DNA of 64,000 nt. Origin: Chiua virens. Lineage: Eukaryota > Basidiomycota > Agaricomycetes > Boletales > Boletaceae. Both the position numbers and the translations under genes were made by a program. Below the pieces are notes generated by a model. That model was not told the origin of the DNA. It ran no database searches and saw only the letters and a program-made list of their open reading frames with translations. Location: contig JAHNUO010000008.1 in assembly GCA_019787685.1 (NCBI GenBank), positions 1,922,001 through 1,986,000 on the forward strand. The letters run 5' to 3'. This document shows positions 34,690 to 47,258 of this stretch, one piece after another (the stretch's first letter is position 1; the number at the start of each line of letters is the position of its first letter).

Positions 34690-36590
34690 ATGGGTAGAAG
34701 AAAGATCGAAATACAGCCCATCACTGTACGTCCCGCTTCCGTTGATTACAACCGACTATTCTCGCTCCTTCGACGACCCGCTGTCTCCAATTTTACTTAC
34801 ACGTCTCCCTGTTCCATCTTTGCATTGCAATCGCTGACACTTCTTATACATAGCACGAGCGTAATCGCTCTGTCACTTTTTTAAAGGTAGCGTTGTGGCT
34901 ATTTTTGTTAGCCTCAGGCTTGGCACTCATATTATTATCCTGCCCCTTGTCAACCATAGCGCAAGAACGGTCTCTTCAAGAAGGCATACGAGCTCGGTGT
35001 TCTTTGCTCAGTCGATGTTGCCGTTATAATATTCGGTGCGTACATTCCCTCATCCGCCGCCTCACATCATCTGATCTTTCACAGAGGAACGAGCTGGTCA
35101 TCATTTGAAACTCTACCAGTACTGCTCCGGTGATATTCACGATATCGTGCAACGCCATATCAGAGTATGTCACCCCACGTTCCTCGAGAGCGTTAGCTTG
35201 ACCAATTCTCCGTAGTATGATGGCGAAAAGGACACGCGCACTCCTCACGACTTTGCTAACAACGCGAACACCAAGCTCGACGACGCCGGTGATGGCGACG
35301 ATGATGACGCAGACGACGACGACCCCGACTCCAATCCACGTGGTGTGAATAAAAAACGCATGGATGCTAAACTGAAGCAAGAGTACGGGACCAACGGCAA
35401 ACTCGCTTCTGCACCAGGAGCGGATTTGAATTTGAATGTTGATGTTGGTGCCAATGCCTGGTGTGGTGGTCATACACTTACCCCAACTGCAGATGAACGA
35501 CTACCCGCTTCACCGGATGACTATCCCACAACCACCTATGCCACTTCACCATTCTGCGCAACTCCCATCGGCAGGCGGTGGCTCTTCGATTCCTCTCTCA
35601 ACGGAACGCCATACCTCTTCTGGTCGGTTACTCCCTATCAGCGATCAACTCATTTCTCAAAAGGACCGTCTAGCCCCTAGCGTCAGCGCAGGTAGCAACC
35701 CGAAACTCACTCCTGATGATACCTTGTATAATGGATACCTCCCTTCTCCCACCTCCGCCCACACGCCGAACAATTATCGGCAAAATGGCCAACTTTCTTA
35801 CAGTTATCTAGGCGTCGCCCCTAGTCAACAACAGCCCTTTCTTCCCTCAGCATCCTTTGACTTCCCATCCTCCTCGAGGGGTCCTCCGATATCACGAAGT
35901 TCCGCGTATAATGCACGTTCATCAACAGCATATCCTCAACACCAGGATCCCCAATTACAAGGAATTTACCATACATTAATGCGACATAATATGCCGCCCG
36001 GCCAGCCACCAAATGGTTCCAACTCACGTTCTCAGCAGTCCCCGGACCTACTTTCTGCTTTTTTGGAGAACGGTGATGACCACCGTCCGCCGCCACAGCA
36101 ACCGTCGCAGTTCGCTCCAATAGACTGGCCTTCACATGCACCGTCCCAACAAGCACCGCCGCCACCGCAGCAGCAGGAATCAGGTGGGTAAACCAACATC
36201 CATTTCGCATCGCACGCCATTCATTCCTTTCCAGGACAATCTGGGGACACGAGTTGGCTCGATTTCCTGTCCCAGAGTGCGCCGCAACCCGGCGCGCAAC
36301 AACTCCACATGGCACTCCCGCCTACAAACGGGAGAGACGCGCTATCGTGGGAGCGCGATCGAGACATAGATCACTACACGTCCTCAGAGCGTGGTGGCGG
36401 AAATATCGATAAGGGTATGGTGAATGGTACCGGTCTCATCTCACCCCCATCGCGCAAGCGGCCTCGTGCGGATTCGACTACAAATGACAGCCGACGACCC
36501 TCACCAAACGCGCGAATTAAAGCTGGCATTATCCAAGACTCACTAGATTTAAATGGTGATGCCCGAGGGGCTGGTATAAAAGAGGAATAA
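34690..36590 (+). CDS. MADS-box transcription factor, MEF2/RLM1 type
   Basis: The N-terminus is a complete MADS domain spread over four small exons: 34690-34725 ([12 protein letters not shown]), 34854-34886 ([11 protein letters not shown]), 34960-35035 ([20 protein letters not shown]..) and 35085-35164 ([20 protein letters not shown]..). The glutamate-containing MGRRKIEI start and the following sequence match the MEF2-like class that includes yeast Rlm1 and Smp1, targets of cell-wall MAP kinase signalling. Exon 5 (from 35216) adds a [13 protein letters not shown] block and an acidic Asp run. Exons at 35493-36183 and 36235-36590 encode a Gln/Pro/Ser-rich activation-type tail ending IKEE, with a basic SRKRPRAD patch. 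The joint between exon 5 and 35493 is unresolved: CAG/ATG at 35493 is a fine acceptor, but only weak donors (GTTGAT at 35438, GTTGGT at 35444) keep the phase. Nuclear regulator; no neighbour suggests its targets. Confidence 0.88.
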
Positions 36591-39500
36591 TTTTATTAAA
36601 CCTGCGTGTCTGTTTCTCTTCTCTCGCTACTCTCTGTCCTCGTTGACCCCATTCGCATCTCCCTGGACTATATGACGATTATAGCCATATTTCGATCGCT
36701 TGTTTCATCCTTTCTGTCTCGAGAGAGGACTGAAACAGACTCGGAGGTGCTCTTGCTGTCGTTATTATGATCAAATGTTGTTTATGCTGTCAAAAAGTTA
36801 GCGTGTACCAGTAGGAGTTCAAGGACACTTGTTATCTTATTCCCAAATCAGACCACTTTATTTGACTTGGCCTTACCAATCTGATCTTCCCACGAGATCC
36901 ATTATCAATGTGCATGTACTAACATGTGTGCGTCGAAATTACGGTCATTCATGTCTGGTGGTGATTGAGCAGACAGAGATTACTCCGTAAAAACACAGTA
37001 AGCTAGCGATCGGGGATTGAGAGGCCTCGGTGGGGAGACGCCTGCTGCCTTTGTGGCACCAGAATCGAGAACCTAAACTTCCTGTCTACCTCGTATCCGC
37101 CCTCGAGCCACCCTTCGTGATGTCTAGGGTCCCAATGATGGTGACTCGGACATCGTCCTCCTCCAGCACCAAGCCCTTGCTATAAACGGCACCGTCACGG
37201 GATGTGTTCTAGAACATTTTGCGTTGCCTTGAGCACAATCAACAAACGATGCGTTTTGTTCGCTTCACCGGGTCTCCTTGTTCGGTTTTCAAAAAAGAAC
37301 GCTCGAAAAAGAAAGCGCGTTAGCCCCACGGCATTAAACAGAACGAAAACCGGGCATGCAAACAAGTTCCGCCGATCAAAACCAGTGACTGAGTCAGACT
37401 CGGAGAATTCGAACTCGAAGTCTCGAACGCAAAACCCACATGGTATATGTAGACCTCATTATAATCGCCGGTCAATTATGTGCTTTATGCAATCAGGACG
37501 AGAACATGATTACCGTAATCGATTATATACGATTATCGCGGCGTTCGAGCGGCCCCCTGGTGAGTTGGCTTGAATGTTTCTTCCATTTCTGATTTCTTGT
37601 TTGTTCTTCCGGATTTCGTCGAGGAACGGAAGGCCGCAGGAGGCTAGCCAAACTTGTCGGCTTAAGGCTTTCATGGCGCCTATTTGGGTTAAGCGCCGTA
37701 GTATCTCCACTACGCGATTGAATCCCAAGTTGCCTCATGCGCATCGTACGACGGTCTGATCTTCGACTCGGAAAGGTGTAGGCAAGTAGCATGAACCTCC
37801 GCACGTTTGTAAACTGGAGATACCTGTGATAACAACATCGCTTCAGAGAACCCCATAGTGTGAAGAAAAGCCCGCCAGTGGATTCATTTTCCCTTACCGT
37901 GCCCTTCCGAGTCTTCTGGTTCCTTCGAGCGCCTGCCATACCTGGCATGGCAGGCGCTGTATCAGCGAGTATGTGACGGAATGATTAAATTCTTGATACT
38001 CTCGAACTCATTCTGTGTGGGTTGAAATCCTAGGATACCATCGACGCGGGATTCACCTTGACCCACTGGCAGACCTCGCCATATTGTCACGAGTTGACCT
38101 AGAAAATCATTGGTTTGATCTATAAGGTTTGTCGTTTCGCTTAGGATCGTCACGGTGTCAAAGTGGAATTCAATTCCTACTTGCCAGACGATCTACAGTG
38201 CTGGCAGATTTAACAAGAATCGAGAAGATAATACAACTGCCCCTTGAAGCGTGCAGGCTGCGAACAACGTTACGACAAGCGACCGGATCGGAATCATTGA
38301 ATGGCAGTGGCGTTCAGGTTCAAACGTGACGTCTTGCTGCGGTTCGCGAACGCTCGAGCCCCGAATGTACTTACTCCACAACCATTGCTCCAACGGTGAT
38401 GACTCAGATACGGTGACTGCGCTATCAATGCGTAAAATACGGAAATCACTGATCTGAGTGGGTACTGTACAGCTTTGAAATTGGCGATTACTCATCATGT
38501 GCATTGGCCGTCAGGTACACAACGATCGTGATGGAATGGTATCCCGGGCCGGTCGTTGAAGCATCGATGCTCGTCGCGTTAGAAGACAGGACAAGTATCT
38601 GTATCGTCAGGGAGCTTAAATCCTTCTCTCCTCACAAGTGCCCGTTGTCAACGCGCAGTTTATATAAATCAAAATCATACCTTGTCCGTGCTGTAAGATT
38701 GACAGAAGACAGGATCAAGATTAGACCCCATGATGGAGACTCGGAAAAGACATAATTTTCAGGTTCGAACCATTCCCAAATAATTGACGTACATGACAGA
38801 TCGTGCCGCAGAGTTTTGGTTGTCTATACTGAAGCGCTGTCACCTGTCACAAAGTGTGGCGTAGCGCCCTTGGTGCAATATTGTCCCGGATTTGATGTGA
38901 TGATCAGGTCTTGTGAGTAGAGCACGGCACAATTGTCAGCTTCCTTTCGTTTCGCATTCCCCCCTAAAAGTTCATGTGCTAACCGTGCCAACAGGTTGAG
39001 CAAGTTACGCTCTTTCCTGCAAATGATGAACCCCCTGGGCCATGCAAGTTTCCTAAACCCATCCTTTGGGATCCGGTCGTGCAAGTGGCCTTGCAGAGGT
39101 GCACGCCAAACCCAAAACACGAGTAAGAGTAATTGCATTTTCAACGGCCTCCGAGTTCGATGATCTTCGATCGGACGAATATTTCCGAGTTGTCCGCAAT
39201 GTGATATGACTAGGCTCTGTGGGCCTTTATTAATCATGGCATCTCTGCCACAGTCGACTCGCAGATTCCCATGGTGGCTTCACTAGGCCGAGGTCATTCA
39301 AACGCTCGAGGGACTGGTTCCTGGTGTCAATGGACCTGCCCTCGAGACTGAAACGAATTATCTCTGTTATGAGTCGAGTGGTTGAAATGGACTAACATAC
39401 GTTTCCACTTTCCGTCCTCCTCTGCGCGATCATTGCCGAGGGCTCCGTATAGGTCTAATATCCATATTCACAGGATCGTGATCAACAGTTGATCGATAGC

Positions 39501-40941
39501 GCGTGACACCAAGAGCAACAAGGAGGATCTCTACTCACACTCCAAGAAGCCACTCTCCGCGGATTCACGCGTGATGGTGGCACAAGCATCTTCCATACAT
39601 TTTCTCGAGGGAAAGGCTATCCCTATGGGGATATCCCTCGCATCATGTGTGCATTCTGTGGGCCGATTGGGATCTGCGCGTGTCTCAGCGAAGATGATCC
39701 TATGGTCGCCTTGAATCCGGCACGAAGGGCGGCGTGACCTCAATGCCGCACAACATTAACGTGGCTGTCGCTCTTTAAAGTGGGGAATCCAAAGGATGGC
39801 GGTGATCTGAATCCCAGGGGTATTAATGTATGCCAAAACTCAGCCCGATGTCACCCCATCCTTGAAATGGAATCCTCTTTGGTTCTAGCTGCGTAATGCA
39901 GTGAGCTGATACCCTCAAAATGATTGGAACAAGGCAACCACTGACTAATAATCCAACGGATGCTCTTCCTCTTTAACAGCGAACAATGTGAGTTGACAGA
40001 TTTTTTCATGGAAAGCAACGTAATCAGAACGTAAAAGCACTTGCTATTCCTCGAACTCGAAGCCTGTCGCTGTGTGGGGTGCTGCGCTGTTTCCCCGTGC
40101 AGGTTGGCGTGGCAGAAAGGGGGGTCTGAATCTCGCGAGTCGATTATGTGGAGAGTGCCATGATGAAGATGGTCGCATCATGATTGCTGTGGCCGGCCAT
40201 GAGATGGTTACTCTGCGATGAACTGGCCTTTGCGTGCTGGCGAAGCTTCGAAATCGAACTGAACGTTGCACTGGCAGGGTCGATGGCTTCTTCGCATCGT
40301 CGGAACGGTTCAACGGACCGAGATCAGCCTTCTGGGGCATTCAATGACGAAAACCTCTCCTCTGGATGGCATCACGTTGTGTGCTACAATTGTTGGTTCA
40401 GTCATTTGCTGGGACTCGGATCTGGGTCGGACGTCGTCGAGACGAAAATATGCTTCAGCAAATCGCCGCCTCTCGATTTCGCAGGATTTCGCACCTCACA
40501 ACCACCGCTATATTATTGGCTCCACAGTTCCACGATCATTTTTTCCGCCATAGTCTTACCACGTTCTGCTTGGTCTTATACGCAGAATCGAACAATCCGC
40601 GGAGCGTGCAATGAGGCCTCCAAGCCTTGGAGCTATGCGCAAAATTGCCTCGCGTTATGTCCAGCCAACCAAGTTGCTCGTCTCAAACGTTTGCTCTGTG
40701 ATTGGCGAATATGGTCACGCGGGCTCTACACTGATGTGTTCGTGCAGTTGACACATTCTGCATTCCCGAGGTTCAACGGTGTTGCTGGGCTGCGTCGGTC
40801 GCCGTGTCACACGACATTGAATGAGCATGAGAAATTTCAAGTCCGAGCTGCCTAGGATATAAATTAAGGCCGTTTTATTGCCGTAAAGCCATCTATTCAC
40901 CTCGGGTTGAGTACTGTTGCCCCTTCTTTCTCGAGTCTCTG
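36591..40941. other. Long gene-free stretch
   Basis: No supported gene in about 4.3 kb. Frames at 37202-37573 (plus) and 40044-40340 (minus) have no family similarity and no clear exon partners. GACTCGGA/TCCGAGTC copies are at 36738, 37143, 37397, 37765, 37906, 38738 and 40413; TGCCAGTG copies at 38064 and 40269. Confidence 0.4.
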
Positions 40942-43175
40942 ATGGCTTGGTTTGGAAGTTCTCAGGTCGCGCTACCTGACCACTGTTTCCCCGTCCACCC
41001 TTCTATTGGGCCCATAGGCGATCTTCCCATTGTCAACGCCATCGTGTCCCCAGATGGATTCCCAAAATCGTGAGTCTGGCCGTGACAGTGTGGTGTTGAC
41101 ATCGGTATTCATTCCCTTTCAGTGCCATCCTTGCTGGAAACACTCTACCGGGTCCAATCATTGCCGGACGAAAGGTACGACGCTCGTAATTTCGTGCATA
41201 CTCACAGGGATATGACGACATACTTCCTAAGGGTGACAACTTCCTGATAAACGTTACCAACTACTTGACCGATGATACCATGCTCATGGGAACGACCATT
41301 GTTAGCGGGATTTTCCATTCCACGTGGTTGTTGTTTTGCTGATGTCCTTTCCATCGACAGCATTGGCATGGAATATCTCAGCACAATCACAACCAAATGG
41401 ATGGTTCAGCCTATGTCACCCAATGTCCAATTGCGCCTGGGAATTCATTCTTATACAATTTTACCGCGGAACACCAGGTGGGCACGTTCTGGTACCATTC
41501 GCATTACGGGGCACAGTATTGCGATGGCCTTCGTGGACCTCTGATCATATACGATCCTGATGACCCATATCGCTTGAGTTACGATGTTGACGATGGTGTG
41601 TCATGACTCATGTGTTGTGCTTGGGACTCAGGTTGATTCTACTTTGAATAGATTCTACTATTATCACACTGATGGATTGGTAAGCCAGCCAGTAACGGTC
41701 TTGGTCCCCTATCTGAAAGACATAGGTATCATGTACCTTCACCTCGAGTGCATCGTCAAGTCTTTCCTGCTTCAGTGCTAATCAACGGGGTCGGCTGCTA
41801 CAACAACGCGTGCGAGAACCCGCACGCAATCATCAATGTAGAACCAAAGAAACGTTATCGTTTTCGACTGCTGAACATGGCCTGTAAACCGAATTACGTA
41901 TTCTCGATAGATGGTCATACTATGACGGTCATCGAGGTGGACGGAAACTATGTTAAACCTTACACGGTCGACTCTATCCAGGTCCATGCTGCACAACGTT
42001 ATTCCTTCATCCTCCATGCGGACCAACATCCCGACAATTACTGGGTTCATGCGGTCCCGAATCAACCCGTCGATGCAACCACCCGGGCCATCTTGAAGTA
42101 CGCGAATGCGCCATCGCAGTTACCGAAAGATAATGCCCAACTCACCCCTCAAAATCCTTTGAACGAGTCACTCCTCCGTTCGCTTGCGCCCCCTGTGACC
42201 CGCCTTTTGCAGGCCGAGCCGGACGTCAAGCTCCATCTGGAGATGGGCAAAAACATGTCCGACTTCAACTTTTTGATCAACGGTGCTCAGTACACACCAC
42301 CCACTATCCCGATCTTGCTACAAATCCTGAGTGGTGCGGTGTCGCCATGGCAGGTCGAGCCACGGGGTTCGGTGTACACGCTGCCCAAGGACCAAATCAT
42401 CGAGATCACATTTTCTGCCAAGGATTCACCTGGCCGTCCCGTATGTGTCATTTCTATTGGCATGTTGGCGTGTTTAATCATGGTTTGCCGTGGCGCATGC
42501 TTCTTTCTTTTTGATTAGCATCCTTTCCACCTCCATGGCGTACGTTTGTCTTTCAAAGGACGAGCATATCCGTAATTTCTCTTCAACAGCACCATTTTGC
42601 GGTCATCAAGAGCGCTGATAGCCCATACCATAACTACGATCGACCCGTAATGAGAGACACAGTGAGCACCGGGATGGCCGACGACGAGGTCATCATTCGG
42701 TTCATCACGGACAATCCCGGACCCTGGATGCTTCACTGGTGAGTACGCCTCTTCCTCCTCGCATTTTGGACTGGAGCCACGAGGAAAATAACGCATTCCG
42801 CGCGTATCTAACGACTTTTTGGATCCAAACTTGATTGCGATCCGGTTTGGTTCAGTCACAACGAATGGCATCTTCATGCGTGAGTACTTGGTGGTGCCGC
42901 TATCCCAAGGCGATCATCATCGGCTCACATTCATATTTTCTTCTTGGCGCGGTTTCATTCGCGGTACGGAACAGTGGCATGTCCGTCATCTTTGTCGAGG
43001 ACTTCCAAGGGATTCACGAATACATTGGACTTGATGGTGCGTGTCTTTGTTGTTGGTGTCATCGGTCCCTTAGCGCATGCCTCTTGGTTTTGCAGATGCG
43101 TCGCGCGCGCTTTGCCCGTACCGTGGTCCACAGCAAGACTTTCCCTTGCCACCTCCCAGCGAACCGGGGCCATAG
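40942..43175 (+). CDS. Laccase (multicopper oxidase)
   Basis: Eleven exons join in phase to 520 residues: 40942-41069, 41123-41174, 41232-41300, 41361-41595, 41652-41679, 41726-42440, 42519-42539, 42590-42738, 42856-42879, 42975-43036, 43096-43175. Laccases oxidise phenols and reduce oxygen to water. All four copper blocks are present: [33 protein letters not shown] (an exon of its own) and LHCHNEWHL. The middle part has the family [12 protein letters not shown] and [14 protein letters not shown] blocks. Two points are odd. In the last copper block the usual Ile-Asp after HCH is Asn-Glu, and the type-1 axial position (ten after Cys) is Met, not Leu/Phe. The N-terminus ([15 protein letters not shown]) lacks the secretion signal that laccases have. 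The next gene, a Zn2Cys6 regulator, is convergent 464 bases away. Confidence 0.92.
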
Positions 43176-43639
43176 CTCGTAGTCCACTGTATCATCTCGT
43201 ATCATGCGCATCATGATATCAGTCGCTGGTAAGTATCGAGGCTATTTTGAACCCTTTTCAACAAGGTGTTTCTTTCGTGAACAGGTTTTTGCAGGAACCC
43301 TTGCCGATGAGCCAGTCATCGGGTCATTTTATTTATTCGTTTCTGGAATGGATACAGCATACGAGTGAACTGTTATAAAAACATAGAAATAGAGCATATG
43401 TATAACACGTTGCATGTATAGATACCGCGATACAGGTTCCACAGACCAAACCACACACCGTACGTGTTGGTAACTTTAAGCTTTCCTCGACTGGGAATGA
43501 GGTGCATGTTTAATCGGAGTGATGATGAACGAAACTATTCTAAAACGCTTTCAACAAGGGCTCCACGAATCTCGGGTTATGCGCTCACAAGTGGCGGCGC
43601 CAGGACTCCCTCCACGCAACGCTGCGTATATGCGCCATT

Positions 43640-46600
43640 CTACCGTCCCCGATAACCAAATCCTTCAAAATATCCAGACTCGCGCATGAATGATGTCCAG
43701 CGCTCGTCTAATCGTGAATCTTGAGATACCAACCCAAGTTCCGTCAGCTCTGGTGGTGTCGCCGCCGCAGGCTGTGTCTGAGACTGCTGCGACGGTTGGG
43801 GGTGTGGGTACGCATTCGCAGTGGTGGTTGCAGCAGCAACAGAGGGTCGTTCGTAGGCGTGTGGATGATGGTGGCTTGGATAACCGTGTGATTGGGACAC
43901 CCCATTTACAGCAGTTGCCGAATAACTTGCCGAGCCGAACTGACTGGAGACACCAGAGGATGGCTGAGCTGTCCAAGAATAGGACGGCGTAGTCGTCACT
44001 GTGGAATGCTTGTGCGCCGCATGCGGAGGAACGGCAGATTGGGACTGGGACGTAGATGCCAGTGGGGGACGGTGGTGCTGAGGTGTATATGGATAGTGAG
44101 ATCGCCGCGGTGGTCGCCACTGAGGCATAACCTGTGGTTGAACGCCGGCGGCGGCAAATTCCGCAGGTCGGGCTGAATAATGAGGTGGATCCCGCTCATG
44201 GTGTGACCAGTGATTGATAGAAGACGTCGAACCCTCAGGCTGATACAACTGCGGGTTCGACGGTTCTGGAACGTTGCCTGGGTACGGTACATATCCGGGC
44301 GCACGCGCGCCCTCAAGTGCTCCCTTGGACTCCGCCTGACGCTTTGTCGACACGAATCGTGTTCTCCCAGCAAAGATCGCAAGTTCGTCGTCATCACAAC
44401 CCTCGTCATTGACAGACCACTGTTGACCCAACTGGCCAGAGGGTTTCTCGTTCTGAGCGGCAGTCAGTGCGTGATGAGCTTTCTCGCTTAATTTGGTTAG
44501 GATCGGCTGTAAGACTCGACTAGTTAGCAAAAGCAAATCCCACGTCTAGTTTGAAAGGATCTTACAAGTGCTTTCGCCGCCCTACGACTGTATGCAGCGG
44601 CTTTGGAAAAGAGCACACAAGCTGCATCGAGCTCCTTGACCGCATTGGAAGCCAAAGGAGAGCGAGGTCCACGGGTCACGATGGTGCCAAAGACAATCTG
44701 TTTTCAAGCCATCAGTAACCAAAAACTACGCAGTGAAGGATCTCCGAACCGCTGCCGAGAATGCAAACGTCCAAGTAGACCAGAACCGTGCACAAAGTTG
44801 AGGGTAGATCGTGTATTGCGCTGCTATTGTGTGTAGTATAGTCGACGAGGCACGATAAGCAGCGAGGAACGACGGCGCATACTGGCTCTTGAGAGGATTG
44901 ACTGGGTTCTCTATGATAGCCTGTGCGAAGAAACTTCGATGCAAATAAAGTAATACTGGTTGAGGCAATAAGACGCGTGACTACTTCAAAAAACATGAAA
45001 AGAATTCGACTTACTAACTTCCCGACAATGCGCCATCACAAAACGGCTCATAGACTCAGGGAGTGACAGGTCGTCCGCCTCGATGGCCGGCACGGGACTC
45101 GCCGCCGATGCGGCTACGTGTGCCGCGTCTTCAGGTATCGGGAACTCGCGCACTTTACGATCAAGTTCCATAATCGTCGCATAGCTGGGTGTCTCGGCAG
45201 TCAGGGTGCGAGTGGCAACCTCGGCCACACATTCGCATGCAAAGCGATAACCCCATGACTCAACTGCAGATAATTTTTTTTTTTAGAAAAACGGCAAGTG
45301 GCGATACAAAACAAGCACATGGTCACGTACACATGGCCTGAAGGTCCGTCAGATCTGTGTCGTGGACATTCCCACCCCCAGGAAAGTGGCAATCAATGTA
45401 AGCGAGGGAAAAACTTGGTGGTCTGCCTGTATTGAGGCTCTTTAGGTTGAGAAACAAGATGTCAGCCACATAGGTACGTGATCTCATGACTTGTACCTAC
45501 ATGCCATGCATCTGCAACAAAGAGATCCCAAAAGAGAACACGGCGACGTTGCACAATTTTGTCAGGCAAGCCCCATCGCGTGCTGTCCCGATCTAACCCC
45601 ACGAGTCAGGGCTTAACGAGCTTCTTTAATCTGCCAGTAGATGGGATACTCACGGAGTCCAACCTGTTAAAATGGAAGCGAATCAGTACCAAGAACATGG
45701 CAACCTCTCAGGAGATAAGACACACGGTTTGGGATAGATGCGCGGCAAGAACAATCAACGACCATGTGGTCTCCATACTGGTTTCTTTTGCTGACAATTC
45801 ATTTCCACTCATAGCGTTGTAAATACTGAGCATATGAAGTGCTTGAATCGTCACCAAGGACGGCTTTTCCAGCATGGGTTGTAAACATATCGCTGCGCGG
45901 GAAATTTGGTGATAATGTTCTGCTTCTGCATTCGCTGGGTCCTGGGTCAAATCAACAAGTGCACCCATTGCGAAAACGAGGAAGAGCAACGCAAGCTCGT
46001 GGGCGCTCTTATTGTCGTCCGACGCCTTGAGGGGTCCATTCGAGTAATATATCGGGAGAAGCTCGTCCACGATCTGGTCCTTGGACACCCCGTGGTACAG
46101 CCAACCAGCTTGTTCGCAGTAAGTTTGAGTCAAGTAACTCGCGCGTTCCCAGTTCGGCAAGTGTCCCTCTATCAATTCACGGACGGCAGCAGTTGGACCT
46201 ATCGGGGTAAATGGGAAAGCCTGTGAAAACATTCGAACCTCCTGAGGCAAGGGGGTAATATCTGCATCCCTCGCCGAATCCGGCGTTGAGGTGTCCGCCC
46301 CGTCTTGTTGGGGCATGTTGTCCGACTGATAATGAAGATGAACGTGGATGTTCCAACATTAAAAGGATAAAGACTTACCATCAAGAGACACTAACATACA
46401 GCGGGGAATCATGTTAAAATAAGACGGGAAACATGCACCATTTGTGAAGAAAAAGAACTCACCTCCGATCCACCGGTTGGCCCAAAGAAGCGTGATATAC
46501 CATGGTCGGTGATTGAGAGCGTTCCAAATGCGTCTAATATCTCTGGAGGGTGGGTTGCAGCGCCGGACTCATCAGGTGGGGAAGATGGTTCGTCATCCTT

Positions 46601-47258
46601 GTGATTGACTCCCAAAAGGTCTTCGCGAAGGAGAGGGTGAGGCTCCGTCGAGTGCTGGGATTGGAGGTCACTTAGGGCATCTTCCAGTTGCCGGATCCGC
46701 TCGCTCATTTTAGCTATCCGGCGATGAAGGTGCTCGGTTGCCGCGAGAACGAATCTAACATGAGCGCTTAGAGACAAAGTTGCCGGTAAAGGTCACATTG
46801 TCATACCGGGTTCCCTGGCCAGTGGACAAGCTGCCTGTTTGAACCATAAAGTCCCACCGTTATTGCAAGCGAGAGGATGACGATACAATGTAACAACGAA
46901 CCATTTGGACACAATGCTGCGCATCCCCTCCTCTGTGCGAGGGAAAAAAAGAACAAATAGGTGAGGTTATCCCACCTACTCGCGAGGGACAGACAAACGT
47001 ACCTGGCATGATTGGCAGGGGATTTGCTTGTCACACTTTATCTTCAACCTGGGGGAGTGGCATCAGGTAAGAATGTATCAAGGGACTAGTGTATAAACAT
47101 GCGCGGTGATCGCACCTCCTACACTCAGCGCACGAGATCTGCCCGTTAATCCTCTTCTGTTCTATTTCGCGAGCGTGGCCGCCGTCAAATCTGTACTCTT
47201 CGACTTCTCTGCGACTGGCCTTGCGCTTCAGCTTGGCCTTTGTGAGCTCTGGTGGCAT
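43640..47258 (-). CDS. Zn2Cys6 transcription factor with fungal middle homology domain
   Basis: Thirteen exons join in phase to 921 residues: 47116-47258, 47003-47048, 46902-46932, 46807-46834, 46463-46754, 45726-46325, 45654-45663, 45501-45592, 45331-45439, 45019-45263, 44750-44920, 44566-44697, 43640-44506. The binuclear zinc cluster spans exons 1-3 (CAECRRLKIKCDKQIPCQSC, then RRGCAALCPNG). A coiled-coil linker follows (HLHRRIAKMSERIRQLEDAL). The fungal_trans middle domain shows RWGLPDKIVQRRRVLFWDLF and SLNTGRPPSFSLAYIDCHFP. The C-terminal third is Pro/Gln/His/Ser-rich and ends in a conserved-looking WTSFMRESGYFEGFGYRGR. Exon 7 is only 10 bases. The family regulates carbon, nitrogen and stress genes in fungi; the target is unknown. 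One intron contains a run of eleven T. Nuclear. Confidence 0.92.

Noticed and set aside
37202..37573. A 123-codon plus-strand frame as a gene
   Set aside because: It lacks similarity, splice partners and normal start context, and it carries the GACTCGGA octamer typical of the gene-poor DNA.
43690..44491. Plus-strand open frames opposite the regulator's last exon
   Set aside because: They are antisense shadows of a long Gln/Pro/His-rich exon with no similarity of their own.
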